Shown here: one piece after another, positions 1 to 12,606 of the stretch
How the letters are laid out: each line of letters starts with the position of its first letter
How positions within the stretch are numbered: position 1 is the stretch's first letter
DNA from: Acridotheres tristis
Lineage: Eukaryota > Chordata > Aves > Passeriformes > Sturnidae
Direction of reading: 5' to 3'
Assembly (NCBI GenBank): GCA_037013685.1
Contig: CM072885.1
Span: forward strand, 71,387,285 to 71,451,284
Length of the DNA: 64,000 bases
The notes under the pieces: generated by a model
The model's input: the letters and a program-made list of their open reading frames with translations, nothing else
Database searches by the model: none
What the model was told of the DNA's origin: nothing
Made by a program: the position numbers and the translations under genes

Positions 1-3000
1 TCCCCTGTCCTTTGCTGAAGTGATCACAGCTTTTTCTGCTTCCTTTCTTTCCTGCTGATCCTCCATCCCGTTAAAGTCTAACAGGAGCATGGGTGTTCTC
101 TGACCCCAAATCTACTCCAGCACGGCTGAAAAGAAAGCTGAAAGCAGAGGGGAGGCTGCTTTTCTTTCCATGGGAATTAAATCTGCTTGAGATCTGGCTG
201 TGTTTCACAAACTGCAGAGTCTGATGGAGAGCAGCAGACAAATTCTGCCACTCTGCACTAGTGCAGGGCTGTGCCAGCCCCCCAGGGCCACTCCAATATT
301 TCATTTAACTTGTATCCCAGTGCAGGTAAAGGTGGGATTTGTCCCTTTGGAGTTAAATGGCTGGGAAATGGTTTGTGAGCTCTAACCAGGCTGACCACAC
401 GTACCAGTCTGCTCCTGCTTGGGCTGATGTGCTGAGTGACCTGCAAAAATATCAGAGTTACCTGTTGAAGATCACTGTGTGAGGTAAGAATGGTTAGACA
501 AATGACAGGAGGATTTCCTGAGAAGCCTCAAGTGTGCGTGATTTTAGGGAATTTCCATTTGTTGATTTAAAGAATCCCAGGGGGAAAAGGGTGAGTGAGT
601 GCTTGTGGTCATCCTCCTTTCTGCCAGGACCATCCCTGGCTCCCTGGGATTCCCACCCACAGCCACTTCTGTGTGACAAAAGCTGCTGGCTTAGAAATGG
701 ACTCTCTCCACCCTAAAGCAGCTCATACATTTGTTCAAAGCCCTGATAGGCCTGCTTCTAGGTAGCAAAATGAAATTCTATTTATTTTGTGCTTGGGTGC
801 TCTGTGTTTCAGTCCCAGCTGATGGAAGTCTCACAGATTTGGGAATCACCTGAAAGCTCAGTGTGGTTTTTGGAGGTCTGCTGGAAAAGGGGGAACTCAA
901 TAAGGCACTTACACATTTTCTGGTGGAAATCTAAGTGGTGGAGTCCTGCAGGAGGCAGATTAGCACAGGTCAGGGGGAAACTGCTGGCTTTTAAATACCT
1001 GTGCAAAATGCTGACCTCCACAATCACCCAGGAGACATCCACCCCTTGGTTTTGCATCACCTTGCCCTGTTCAGCCTGCTTCACCTGCTCCTGCCACACC
1101 ACCTGCTCCATTCAGTTCTTGCATTCCAGCCTTGCTGCTTCCCCCAGGCTTCAGTACCTGTTGGAAAAAGCCAGGGAAGCTTTTGCCATCAGCTGTGGCA
1201 CCAGCAGGCTCCATGCCTGTCCTCTGCATGCCTCTTGTTAAACTCTTTCTGCATTATTCCACTTCTCTGCTTAAACCAAATGTCTTTTTTTTTTTTTTTT
1301 TCCAGCCTTCTCTCCTTTAGAATGAGATTTTGGAATTATTGCCTCAAACAATCTTTGCACCTCCTATTTACAAACCTCTTGGCTCCTGCATTTCCATTTA
1401 TTGCAGAAAGAGTAGGTGGAGAGGAAGCAGAAAGAATGCCGTGCTGCTCAGCGTGGAATTTTTTATTTCTCTTTCAAGTCAGTTTGTGTATCTTTATTTC
1501 CACCTCCTGCCTACTTCTCTCAAGATCTTTGAACTCATAGGGCCACTTAAGTTTCTCCCAGCTTTCTTTTCATGCTGTCAAATAAAGGCTGGGCTGCCAA
1601 AAATATGCTGTCAACCCTGGAGATTTCCTGCACTTGGGACTTGTGCTGGGAGAGGGAGGGAAGGGAATAACTCTGCTGTTTCAGGCTGCTGGCAGCTGTG
1701 GCAGCTGTATGGGCTTTCCCCTGTAAGCCTGGAACGTGTATTGGCAGTCCACTGCTAATAACTTAAGGATCTGTCATTCAATTCAAGGCAAACAATTATG
1801 TTGGGTTTTTCTTTCTTTTCGTCTTCTTTTTCTGGTGTGGTTTTTTTTTTTCTTTTTTTTTTTTTTCCCTGATTTTTCTTTTAAAGAAAATATCAGTGTA
1901 GGAGGAAAAAGTCCAAACAGTAGAGTGAAAAATGAAAGGCGACTGTTAAAATAAATCTGGATTTCTAAATCTTATCTCTGCAATGAACATACACATCTGT
2001 TCCTCTGTCTGCTGTAACCACATGTTAACTCCTCACTAGCTGCTTTTGTCACTACCCTGTTCCTTTCCTTTTTTCCTTGCAGAAATTCTGCTACATCTTG
2101 TCAAATTGAAACAACACAAACACTACACGAAGTACATCTGGCTGATAAAAGACACGTTATTTTCCACTGACTGGAAAAAAACAATGGTGACATTTTAATG
2201 CTGGAATCTGAAAAGTCTCTTGTCCTACCCATTCATTACAGTGTCAGTCCAAGTAACATCAGCAGGAATGTAACAATTCCAACCATCTTAAAGAGTGGCC
2301 ATTCTGAAATATGGCTTTATGAAAAGCTAATAAAATGCAATTACTGTCCAGCTTTGATTCAGAGTCATAAGAGTCCATTTAAGAAGTCACATTTTTATTA
2401 CCTTGCAAAATACTGAAATCTGGGGATTTGGTTTATTGTTTTAATTCTCTCCAGCTGAATGTAACTACCTGTTATATATGTTCACTCGAGCAGCACAGGT
2501 CAGTACATAAAAATAAAAGTTATAGCAGTACATAAGGTGGATTAGTCTTTTAAACAGGATGGTGAAATATGAGCATGCCTTTCACTCCCTGTGGGTTTCT
2601 GGTAGGATTTAACAGAGTATGGAGCTTTTCAGCACGGGTGTCCATTAGGCTGCCACGGGAGTTGCACAGTTGCTGAGCCCCAGGGAGGCACACACGGGCC
2701 AGCCCCTGCCAAGGGCAGGTTTCCCAGCAAACACAGGCGTGTCCTGCCTTCATTTCACACACGGGCTGCTCGGACAAAGCATTTGCTGATGCAAATCCTG
2801 AGCCAGAAGGAGCAAGAGCACAAATGTGTGGCCCCCACTGCTGTCTGGGAGGGTGTGACAGAAGGGCCTGGGAGGCACCAGTGCAGCATCCCTGACACTG
2901 TGCTAAAGACAGTTTTAGAAGACAACTTTTGTTTTAGAAGGCAACTGTCTTCTAAAACCCACTCAGGGGAATGATGCTGAGCCCCTGAGCCCCTCCAGCA

Positions 3001-3458
3001 GCCTTTCCAAAGTGAGCATCAGGAGCATGAAAGTGTCTCCCTCTGTGAAAAGCTCCAGCTGCAGAGCACACCGGGAAAAGCAAGATTCCAGCTCTGCTTC
3101 TGGCAATAAGAAGGGGAAGGAAGACACTTCTTGGAGCCCACGAAAGAGCAAGAAGAACCACCGGACTGGACAAACTGTCCTCCCAATGAACCCACGCCAG
3201 CCCCATATCCCAAATCAAAGCTCCCAACAGGACATTGGTGCAGCCAGAGCCTTCCTCCAATAAACCTGGGAACCATCATCCTCCCAGGGCTGGCCAGGAC
3301 TCACTCCCTGCCCTCCAGCTCAGGGGCAGAGGGGGAAAGCTCCCTTTGTTTCTGACTCCATCAAAAATGACCTGCCAGCTTCTTGGAGGGAATGACACAG
3401 GGAGCAGAGTTTACATTTCACATTACCCAGTTTTGATTGTGTTTGTATTCTCTTTCAG
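1..3458 (+). other. PIK3C2G intron (5' end outside the window)
   Basis: No coding exon could be supported here. I looked for the PX core (basic RTF-EFQ-LH type motif and LPSFP type motif) upstream of the exon at 3459 and did not find it, so the preceding exon is probably outside the window. The stretch holds T-rich runs near 1278-1301 and 1838-1868, moderately GC-rich unique sequence at 2600-3350 and a small perfect inverted repeat at 2912-2958. Confidence 0.6.
2912..2958. repeat. 13-bp perfect inverted repeat with internal direct copy
   Basis: The left arm GTTTTAGAAGACA (2912-2924) and right arm TGTCTTCTAAAAC (2946-2958) are exact reverse complements. The 21-bp spacer contains a second direct copy of GTTTTAGAAG (2931-2940). 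This could form a small stem-loop in DNA or in intronic RNA. No function is implied. Confidence 0.8.
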
Positions 3459-3534
3459 AATGAGCTTGTACTCAGCTTCTTCCTCAATTGGTCCAAAAAT
3501 ACCTTGGCAGAAGATTCATCATCTCTGACCTTAG
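3459..3534 (+). CDS. PIK3C2G: PIK3C2G coding exon: end of PX domain and PX-C2 linker
   Basis: The exon is flanked by a pyrimidine-rich acceptor (TCTTTCAG, ending 3458) and a good donor (G|GTATGT). It starts in phase 0, holds 25 codons and leaves one base of a glycine codon. It reads NELVLSFFLNWSKN, then a Ser/Leu-rich linker ending SSSLTL. The ELVLSFF segment matches the last helix of the PX domain of class II PI 3-kinases, where a conserved (D/E)LV-(Y/S)-FF motif ends the lipid-binding fold. The PX domain recruits the kinase to phosphoinositide membranes. The following linker is short compared with the alpha isoform. The split glycine codon is completed by the exon at 10777, which confirms the phase. 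Only the final part of the PX domain is seen. Confidence 0.85.
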
Positions 3535-5244
3535 GTATGTGGATTACCAATCTTATTTCTCTTCTAAGAAATGATAATCTTTGATGGTATTATGCAAAGG
3601 TGTTTAGATGGTTTGGGGTTTTTTAGTATACGAGGATAGCAAAAAATAATTCCTGATTTCTTAAGATCTTTGAAGATGTGTTACTAATGCCACCTGTAAA
3701 TTTCCTTCTCTCTCTCGGATTCCTTTCAGCCTTGCTTCATTTCTTTTTGAATAAGCATGCTAATATGCAAAACAAAAGTTTATTTACACAAACTGTGGCG
3801 AGTTTCTTGTTTTACAAAACAAAATATTCAAAGATTTTGGAGGAAAGGATGTGAGCCATGACAAAGCACAATGTGTGCTTGCACAGGCAAAGAAAATCAG
3901 GGGTGACTTCTAAAGTAATTTTCACAATGAGTGGAGCAAGTAAATAACAGAACATTATGTTAATGCTTGGGCATACATTATTAATGACTGTGGTAATTCA
4001 CTTCTTGCTAAATGAGATGCTGCACTGTTCCCTTAGCCTATCTAAATACTTAACCCATTTTCCTCTTCTGTCCAGCTCCTCATTTAATCTAATTTCTGGC
4101 ATTACAGCATTAAGAGCCAAAGCATAAACCATAAGAAGTAAACTCGGAATGTTTATTGTCTTCCACTGCCTTCGTTCTGCACTGATAATAATCTTCTGTA
4201 CTCAGTTTTTAGGCAAAATCAAACCTCATAAAGGAAGTCTGCAGCTGCACTCTGCACCACAACAATTCAGCTGGTTGTTATGTGCTCCAAGTGATAGGAG
4301 AGTTTCCAAGATCATCAGTTTTCCACATTTCAGACAGGATTGGATCTCTGCATATTTAGTTTGCATGTCCATTAAGTTAATTTAATCCCTCTGCAGACAG
4401 AGGTTTCATTATCTCTTTTGCTGGGACCATTTTTTTTTTTTTTTAATCCATCAGAACAAAATAAATCCCATTCTGGCTTCTCAGGCTTTGCAAGATTCCC
4501 CCTGTGTGGAGTTTATTTGATTAGGGCATGCCATTATCATATTAAACCCATTATGAATATTGGAAATTACGAATGGCTGCTCTAACTTTTACAGAGGATC
4601 AAGGAGATAAAGCAAAGGTGCCCTGGGTGTTAGGAACGTGCAATCCATGGGCTGCATCTCTTGTAGGTGTCTTTGAGCAAAGATGCAGATGTCAGAGTGA
4701 GCAGTTAAAACCCCAGAATAATTTTGATTATGTCACTGATTTTCAGCTGCCTAATTATTACAGAGAACCTGGATGTAAAAGTTTTATGCGAAATCGCAAA
4801 GTGAACCTAGAATAAAATCGAGAAATAACTTGCAGCACCGTAATTCCTGCAGAGGTGCCCTGAGCCAGTCCAGTCTGAAGGATGAGCCATCTATTTTTGT
4901 TGTCAGTGACAGCCAAGTGGAGGGAGGGATTGGAGCAGCAGAGCAGGGACGTGTCCAGGGGGTGTTTGAGGAAAGCTGTGCCAGGTCACCCCACCTGCTG
5001 CTCCCGGGGTGTTTCACTCTGCCTTTTAAAGTTTGGATGCTCCACTTCTAGACTTAGGGCAAAACCTTTGCTTAACACAGGGGAAAGCAGCAAAATAAAC
5101 CCAAACCACAGACCAAAGCAGCTCTTTTTAGCCTAAAAACCGGATCCCTGTCATTCACTGCTGGAGCAGCAGCAGCACACAAGGTGCAAACACGAGTTTG
5201 GTGATTCTCGTGTTTGGGCTTGGATTTATTATATTTATTTATTA

Positions 5245-5710
5245 TATGTAACATAACATAACATAACATAACATAACATAATATAATATAATATAATATA
5301 ATATAATATAATATAATATAATATAATATAATATAATATAATATAATATAATATAATATAATATAATATAATATAATATAATATAATATAATATAATATA
5401 ATATAACATAACATAACATAATATAATGTAATATAATATAACGTAATATAATGTAATATAATATAATATAATATAATATAATATAACATAATACAATACA
5501 ATACAATATAATATAACGTAATATAATATAACGTAATATAATATAATGTAATATAATATAATATAATATAATACAATATAATATAATACAATACAATATA
5601 ATATAATACAGTATAATATAATACAATACAATACAATATAATACAATACAATACAATATAATATAATATAATACAATATAATACAATACAATACAATATA
5701 ATACAATATA
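5245..5710. repeat. (ATAAT)n pentanucleotide satellite with variant blocks
   Basis: About 465 bp are built from 5-bp units. The left edge is ACATA units (about 5249-5279). A pure ATAAT core of about 25 copies follows (5280-5405), and then a mixed block in which ATACA, ACGTA and ATGTA variants alternate with ATAAT. The array is flanked on both sides by TTTATTAT-type sequence. On the - strand it is open in all three frames and gives meaningless Tyr/Ile/Leu repeats. Such AT-only tracts melt easily and vary in length between individuals. Confidence 0.97.
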
Positions 5711-7665
5711 TTTATTATGTTTATTATATTTTATTAGAAATTACAGAAAGTGTGACAGCACTTTTAGCTCCTTGCTAGAAGCAGGAAAAATGGCTCCAGC
5801 TGAGCCTGTTTTAAGACTTTTTAAAGCTAAACGAACTAATACAAGTTTAACACTTACATTATTTATTCTTTTGACTTAATAATAGATTTTCACCACTTTT
5901 AGAGTGACATTTGACTGATTAACTAAAGGCTACTACTTGAGTTTCGTGAAGAAGATGGAAGAAGGTGAACAGAGAAAAAGACACCACCCAAAATTGTTTC
6001 TCTTGTTTCATATCTACCAAATTTAAAACCCATCACCCAGTGAGAACACACACATCTAACCCACTGCACATTGGTGATTTCTAGCTCATAATTCATATTT
6101 CCAAGCTTTTTCCAAGGTTTCAGGCCCAGAGCAGTGTTTTCCAGGGGGTCAGTGCCTGGGAGCACAGAAAAGCCCCAAAATTCCAGATTTATAGAATCCA
6201 TCACCCTGCTGGCTGCCCACCTATGGAAACAGGAATATTCCACAGGAATGTTTCAGTTCTTCCCCTCAGGTTTTGTTCCTTGGCACTCTGCACACTGGAG
6301 GAGGGCTGTGCCCATGCCAAGGTGCCAGGCAGACACAAGGAGCAGAAAATTGCCCCCAGAGGTTCTTGCTGGCTAAAGGTGCCCCCAAACAATCTTGATT
6401 TGAAGGCAAAATCCTGTAGTAATGCCACAGTCAGCCTGGGGAGGAATTCAGTTCACTGAGCCTGCAGGAAAGAGGTGGTTGCCATGAAAAAAAAAAAAAA
6501 GAAAGAAAAAAAAATTCATTTTTATTCCCCACAAATTTCATTGCTTTCTGAGGTTATAGGGGTCTTAATATTTGTCTGGCTTGAAAAATAACTCGAGTTT
6601 AATATGGGCTGTAGCTTTGCATGGGTCTGGTAACTTCTCTCTCAAGCAAAAAAAAAAATCATCTCTCTCTTGGTTAGGATCAATATAAAATAAGATTAAT
6701 GCCCAGTAGGATCAGGTTATGAATTTTGAGCAAACCAGCATCTTTCTCTTATACTGCTTTAATTTATAAATGTTGTAGGTAATTACACTTACTAAAGTAA
6801 AATAAAAATTAAAATTTATGAATGTGTACTCTGCTCCCAGCAATAGAGAGATTAGAAATCAGTGTAAAATTTACTTGACATGAATACTGAATCAGTACTC
6901 CCAGTGGGGTGGATTCTGAATTATCCTGGATATTGTCAGCATTTCATTATACCAAGCTCACTGCAAGGCAGTGAGAGCAGATATCAGGAATGATTTCACA
7001 ATCAGACTTTTATAAAAGCCCTTTAAAAAAAGGAAGGGAGAAAGAAAAGTCTATTAAAAAAAAACATTTTAATGTCAAACCTTGCGGACAGTGTAATGCA
7101 GAGCTTGTTTCAAAATGCTGCTGAGGAAAACATTACAGAAATGGTAGAATGTGGAGTGGGAATTCTCCAGCAAGCCAGGAAAGACCATCCAGATAAAGCA
7201 AAGAACTGCACTCTTGAGTACTGGGAATATCATTTCTCCCTCAGTGGAAATCTGAACATTAATTACCTTCATTTCCTCATTTGAAAAAAAACAAAAGGAC
7301 CCACAGATTTCTCATGTTTATGTTCCTCAGTGAGAGATTATAAACTGGCAGTATTTGGGATTTTCTGTAATAGGGCTGGTGGTGACTTCCACCTGGAACA
7401 CTGGCATAAATCAGATAGGAAAAAAAAAAAACTACAAATGCTCCAGGGCTCCTCATTTGGTGTTTGACAGGTTTTGTACCAACACCAGAGGCTGAAGAAT
7501 CCATCCCTGGATGGATTCCCTCTTGCTCCAGCTGTGCTCAGTGCAGCTTTGTCCTGTACCTGCAGCTTAGTCCTGGCCTAAACTGGGCTGGGAACAGAGC
7601 AGGGCTCTGCCCAAAAATGCAGGACCTGAGCTGCAGTCCAAGCTGGGAAGATGGGAAGCAATTAT

Positions 7666-7888
7666 TGAATGTGTATTCTATTATCATTATTGAATGGGTA
7701 TTTTATTATCATTATTGTGTGTGTATTCTATTATCATTATTGAATGGGTATTCTATTATCATTATTGTGTGTGTATTCTATTATCATTATTGAATGTGTA
7801 TTCTATTATCATTATTTTATGTGTATTCTATTATCACTATTTTATGTGTATTCTATTATCATTATTTTATGTGTATTCTATTATCATT
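7666..7888. repeat. 25-bp minisatellite, nine copies
   Basis: Units of 25 bp begin at 7666, 7691, 7716, 7741, 7766, 7791, 7816, 7841 and 7866; the last is partial. The shared core is GTATTCTATTATCATTAT. Units differ in their first bases: TGAATGTG, TGAATGGG, TGTGTGTG and TTTATGTG. TGTGTGTG and TGAATGGG units alternate in the middle, which suggests a two-unit (50-bp) duplication step. TTTATGTG units are clustered at the right end. Confidence 0.95.
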
Positions 7889-10776
7889 TGAAGCTAAAAT
7901 CACCAGGAACTTCAGAGAGAGGATCTAGCACTGAGTGTGGAAAACTGAAAATATACAGCTGAGTGTAGCTAACAGTAACTGGGTTTTGCTATGCAATACA
8001 AGCAACAGTGGACTCTTCAGTGTTTATCACATTTCCCATGCTCTGTTCTTTTTTATTTCCTTCCTTTTATTTTTTTTTCCCAATAGTACTCAACTTACTG
8101 CATAGAAAGAGCAAATATTTTAATAATAGTTGTGCCTGTAGCATGTGTTTATATATTCAATTAGAAATGCATTTTCCCTTTATTTTCTGTGTTTTGTTTT
8201 GTTAGAAGCTTATTTACATTTCTTACTTTCAAGGAAAAAAAAAAAAAAAACCCTGGAAAAATCCCACAGAGAAATTCCTTCACAGGACACAAGCAGCACA
8301 CTGTAAGAATTAATGAAAAGCAAAGGCCCTGGTGGTGCTGGTAGGAAAGGGAAGGGAAGCACTGTGATCAGCTGGATTCTCATGATGTCATTTAACCTCC
8401 GAAATCTGGTGCTCTTGCTAAACCACACGTGGTGACTCACTGCAATTCACAGAATTAACAGAGCCCCACAAGTCAATCGTGCCCTTATGTTAAAACACAA
8501 CTGCCCTTGTGTTACTCTGTGTGTAATAGTCCAGAATTTTACATTTCCTGTTGCAAATTCAAGGCAAAAGGACTCACAGCTCGAGGAAAGAAAATGGTAA
8601 AGTGGTTTTGCATTTAAAAAAAAAAAAAAAATTGGAATTTAATTTCATGAGCTGCTTCTTACCCTGGAAAAAACTCAGCATTGTCTGCTTCGGGAAGTTT
8701 TCATCCCCTGTCCCTCCCTGTTCCTATTTGCCCACCACAAGAAATGAAATAAGCTACAGTCTTGCCAAGTGATTTGTCAAGATTCTTAATGGAGAATAAC
8801 AAATGATGAACTGCTGCTCGGTCTTCTAAGTCCCAGCTTAGTGATTTCTTCCTGAGATTTCAATTCTTCAACAGCGTTTCAGGCCCTTCTCTAGTTGGGA
8901 TGTGATTAAAAATGTGTTTTTGTGGGCTCTAAAGCGGAGAAATTGGAGATGGATTCATATTCTGAAATTCCACTCCAAGCATCAACAGCTCAGTAGTGTT
9001 GGTGTCCAGGCTGCCTGGAAAAATGACATTGTGGCAGTTGTATGTGCACACTGTGTTATTTCTAATTGATTTGAGTTCCCTTCCTTAGGATAAATGGCAA
9101 TTGCAGTGTCACTGTCACTGTGTCTGCTCAGCAGTTGTTTCAGTCTCTCTTTGCTCCAGAGGTTACACGTCTGGTTTCTTCTGAAAAATCCAGCCAGCGT
9201 GTTTTATCCCCTGTGCCAGCCCCTGTGCCACCTCCTCTGCTGAGGCAGGAGGCAGGGCTGAGCACAGGGAGCTGATTCCTGCCTGTAGGACAAGGAATGG
9301 CTGAGAGCTGCGGGCAGGACAGGGCTGGAGTGAGGCAGGGAGTGCCCAGGGGCTGCTGAGCCTAAAGGGACACCTGGGAACCCAGGGGACACTCGTGGCA
9401 CTCCCTAAAAACCCTCCTGTGGCAGCGCAGGACTCTGTTCTTACATTCTCATCATCCCTCCCCTCTGCCTGTGCTGCTCAGAAGTGTTTCCATGCAAAGA
9501 ATGAATTTCCTCTGCATTTCCCGTGTTGCTGTGTTGTTGTCTGTGCTGCTGCAGTGGCTTCGGGGCTGGTGTGGCAGTGACAGGTCCCAAGGGGCAGGAA
9601 GGACAACAGGAATTCTCTGCCTGAGGTCTCAAGCTCAGCTGCTGCTCTAAGGGGAGCTGGGAGAGCAGAGCCTTGCTCATGGGACATCCTCGTTGTGTTG
9701 GAAGCTTAGCAGGACTGAGTCCTTGCTTTTTCAGGTGAATCAGTGGTTGTAATACAGCTTTGGTCTGGATTAATTGAATTATTACATCATTGCGTGTATT
9801 AAATTAAATACAGATTAAATCCCCCAGGCAGTGTCTGGGCTGTCCTTGGTGACCAGGTGACTCAAGCCCAGCTCCTGAGCCCGGCTCAGGTGGAGCAGTG
9901 CAAAATGAGGAGCTCAGAGGGACTCTGAGCACAGGCTGTGTTCACCACTGCCTCATTTACAGCTTTTCTCTGCTGGGGCTCCCTGCTGCCTCTGCAGGAC
10001 AGGTGAAGCACATTTACTCACCCAGTTTAAAGCCACACCTTTGTGGCCATGGAGAGGAACTGGCTCGGTGCCTCCAGCAGAAGGGTGTGACAGGGTTTGC
10101 TTAGTTATTTCTTCCTCGTTGTGAGACTGATTCTTCTTGCTTGGAAAATGAGAAATGGCCTTTTTTTTCCTTTTTTTTTTTTTTTTCAGTGGGAATTGTA
10201 TCAGACTCTTAAAGTGTATCTGAATAGAAAAATCTATGAAAGCAATGGGTTGCATGAAAACCAGTCTGGAACACATAAAGTACAGGATGAGGAAGGGAGA
10301 ATTTATATAGGATGTTGTTTCTCTAACTTGTTTTGGAATTAGTGAGGAAATTTGCTCTTTTTTCCCTTTTTTCTTTCTTGTTCTTTCTCTTGGGGACTGG
10401 AAAAAAAAAAAAAAACCAAAACAGTGTTTTTAACCAGACAGAACTGCAACAATAATGAATAGTGTCATCAGTGACTGCCAAAAAAAACCACCCCAATTAT
10501 TTGTCACTCAAGCATAAATTTCCCACTGAATTTCAGATTTATGGCAATTAGTAAACAGAAAATCTCACTGGCAGTTCACAAACAGGAAAGAAATGAGCAC
10601 TGCATGTCAGCCCCCTTGCTTCCATCACACTCCTTATCCATGTTTTCTAATTTCAACCTTGATTTAAGCACGCAGCAGGTTTTTATATGTCAGCTAATGT
10701 GTACTTCAATATTTTACACATCTACTTCCTCTGAGCTGTTAACTAAAAAAAATCAATCTGTCTGGACTTTTTTTAG

Positions 10777-10871
10777 GTCCTCAGTCAGCTGGCCACAAGC
10801 CTGGAGTACAACTGGTCATATCCTACGAGAACACCTGTCTGACAATAATGCTGAAACACATGAGGAACCTC
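10777..10871 (+). CDS. PIK3C2G: PIK3C2G coding exon: start of the C-terminal C2 domain
   Basis: The acceptor is a T run followed by AG (ending 10776) and the donor is CTC|GTGAGT. Two bases complete the glycine codon from the exon at 3534, then 31 codons follow, ending in phase 0. The peptide starts PQSAGHKPG and continues GVQLVISYEN and TIMLKHMRNL. The pattern V-L-ISY-N-L-I-(V/L)-H-(I/M)-(K/R)-NL is the first two beta strands of the class II PI 3-kinase C2 domain. The usual position of the following loop (LPDG) is at the start of the next exon. The C2 domain of this family binds phospholipids and can act independently of calcium. Frame and phase agree with both neighbours. Confidence 0.92.
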
Positions 10872-11408
10872 GTGAGTATTTTTTTATCAGAATGTTGAAC
10901 TCGTAAATCCTTGCATTTGCAGACTACTGTGAAAACATTAATCTCCAAACAGCCTTTCTGGGATAACTAATTTCAGCTCCAAGTAATGGTAGTGCTGTTC
11001 TGTCATGATTTAACAATTGGTTTTCCCTTGGAGCTCGCTCAGTATGATTACAGGTGTGAGGCAGGTACAGAAACTGGGTCTCCTTAATGGCTGGTAATGG
11101 TCTTTTCCAAGAAAACCAGTTTTGATATTGTTTTGCCCCTCTCAGCTGACATATTTTGATAGCAGTCAGACATAAAGCATCGTGCAGCAGCATGACTTTG
11201 TGCAGCGTGTCAGCCTGGCACTGTGGATTGATTATCCCGACATTCCATCTAGTCCAGCCGGTTTATGAGGAGGGAAGAGCTCAGCAGAGGGAGCAGTGCT
11301 GTATTTTAAGGAGCAGTGGCATTTGGAGGTGTGATGCTCAGCTCTCTAACACTCAGGAGGCTGTGAGGCAAATGTTGGGTGTTCCTGGAGGCAGGCTGCA
11401 GGAGGGGA

Positions 11409-12358
11409 AGCTGGCAGGGATCCCTGCAGGACAGGATCCATGCAGGACAGGATCCATGCAGGACAGGATCCATGCAGGACAGGATCCCTGCAGCACTGGG
11501 TCCCTGCAGGATGGGATCCCTGCAGGATGGGGTCCCTGCAGCACGGGGTCCCTGCAGCACGGGGTCCCTGCAGGATGGGATCCCTGCAGCACAGGATCCC
11601 TGCAGCACTGGGTCCCTGCAGCACTGGATCCCTGCAGGGGAGGATTCCTGCAGCACGGGGTCCCTGCAGCACTGGGTCCCTGCAGCACTGGGTCCCTGCA
11701 GCACGGGGTCCCTGCAGGGGAGGATTCCTGCAGCACGGGGTCCCTGCAGCACGGGATCCCTGCAGCACAGGGTCCCTGCAGCACTGGGTCCCTGCAGGAT
11801 GGGATCCCTGCAGCACGGGGTCCCTGCAGCACGGGGTCCCTGCAGCACGGGATCCCTGCAGCACGGGGTCCCTGCAGGACGGGGTCCCTGCAGGACGGGA
11901 TCCCTGCAGCACGGGGTCCCTGCAGGACGGGATCCCTGCAGCACAGGGTCCCTGCAGCACTGGGTCCCTGCAGCACGGGGTCCCTGCAGCACGGGATCCC
12001 TGCAGCACGGGATCCCTGCAGCACGGGGTCCCTGCAGCACTGGGTCCCTGCAGCACTGGGTCCCTGCAGCACAGGATCCCTGCAGCACTGGGTCCCTGCA
12101 GCACGGGGTCCCTGCAGCACAGGATCCCTGCAGCACGGGATCCCTGCAGCACGGGATCCCTGCAGCACTGGGTTCCTGCAGCACTGGGTTCCTGCAGGAC
12201 GGGATCCCTGCAGGACGGGATGCCTGCAGCACGGGGTCCCTGCAGCACTGGGTTCCTGCAGGACGGGATCCCTGCAGCACAGGGTCCCTGCAGCACGGGG
12301 TCCCTGCAGCACTGAGTCCATGCAGCACGGGATCCCTGCAGGATGGGATCCCTGCTGT
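11409..12358. repeat. 16-bp minisatellite, about 58 copies
   Basis: The unit is GGGGTCCCTGCAGCAC with variants: GGATCC in place of GGGTCC, GCAGGA in place of GCAGCA, and T or A at the joint base. The left edge is four units with the variant ATCCATGCAGGAC, and the right edge decays at a GGATCCCTGCTG unit. A stray unit-like CCCTGCAGGA lies at 12421-12430. Each unit contains the palindrome CTGCAG and often GGATCC. Because 16 is not a multiple of three, all frames cycle every 48 bp without a stop. This produces spurious open frames of 290-455 codons on both strands. Confidence 0.97.
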
Positions 12359-12530
12359 TGGAATTGGCTGAGGGTGACTTCAGCCGTGGAGCTGGGGCAG
12401 TGTGTGAAGTGTGATGTGTCCCTGCAGGAACATGGCAGCTGCTCCATGGTGAATCCCATGCCTGAATTCCCAAGGCTCACGTCCCAAGCAATGCCTGTGG
12501 CAAGAGAGCCTTTATTTGTGTAGCTAGGGG

Positions 12531-12606
12531 ATCTCAGAATAACTGGGTTAGAAGAGATCTCCAAGATCATCGAGTCCAACCCATGGCCTATCACCTCAGC
12601 TAGACC
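12531..12606 (-). mobile_element. CR1 LINE fragment (3' tail)
   Basis: Read on the - strand this is the terminal part of a CR1 element. On the + strand the diagnostic blocks are ATCTCCAAGATCATCGAGTCC and AACCC, preceded by a degenerate copy of the tail octamer region. CR1 is the dominant LINE of birds and most copies are short 5'-truncated 3' ends like this one. The left edge is uncertain by about 10-20 bp. Confidence 0.75.

Larger units (their letters stand above)
3535..10776 (+). other. PIK3C2G intron
   Basis: This is a 7.2 kb intron between the PX-end exon and the first C2 exon. It contains the ATAAT pentanucleotide tract (5245-5710), a nine-copy 25-bp array (7666-7888) and several A or T homopolymer runs. 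The open frames at 4573-4815 and 7072-7284 have no recognisable homology and are not joined to the transcript by splice phase. The rest looks like unique or very diverged sequence. Confidence 0.75.

Noticed and set aside
2083..2197. Possible PX-domain exon after TTTTTTCCTTGCAG
   Set aside because: The frame EILLHLVKLKQHKHYTKY is open, but no donor is present before the stop and it lacks the PX core motifs.
4573..4815. Open frame of 80 codons on the + strand
   Set aside because: Intronic, no domain or homology recognised, no splice support.
5072..5706. Tyr/Ile/Leu-rich open frames of 150-204 codons on the - strand
   Set aside because: They are translation of the ATAAT pentanucleotide tract; no promoter or splice context.
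7072..7284. Open frame of 70 codons on the + strand
   Set aside because: Lies within a PIK3C2G intron, with no family signature; adding it would break the verified exon phases.
11156..12594. Open frames of 290-455 codons on both strands
   Set aside because: They are read-through of the 16-bp minisatellite in every frame, with no homology to a protein family.
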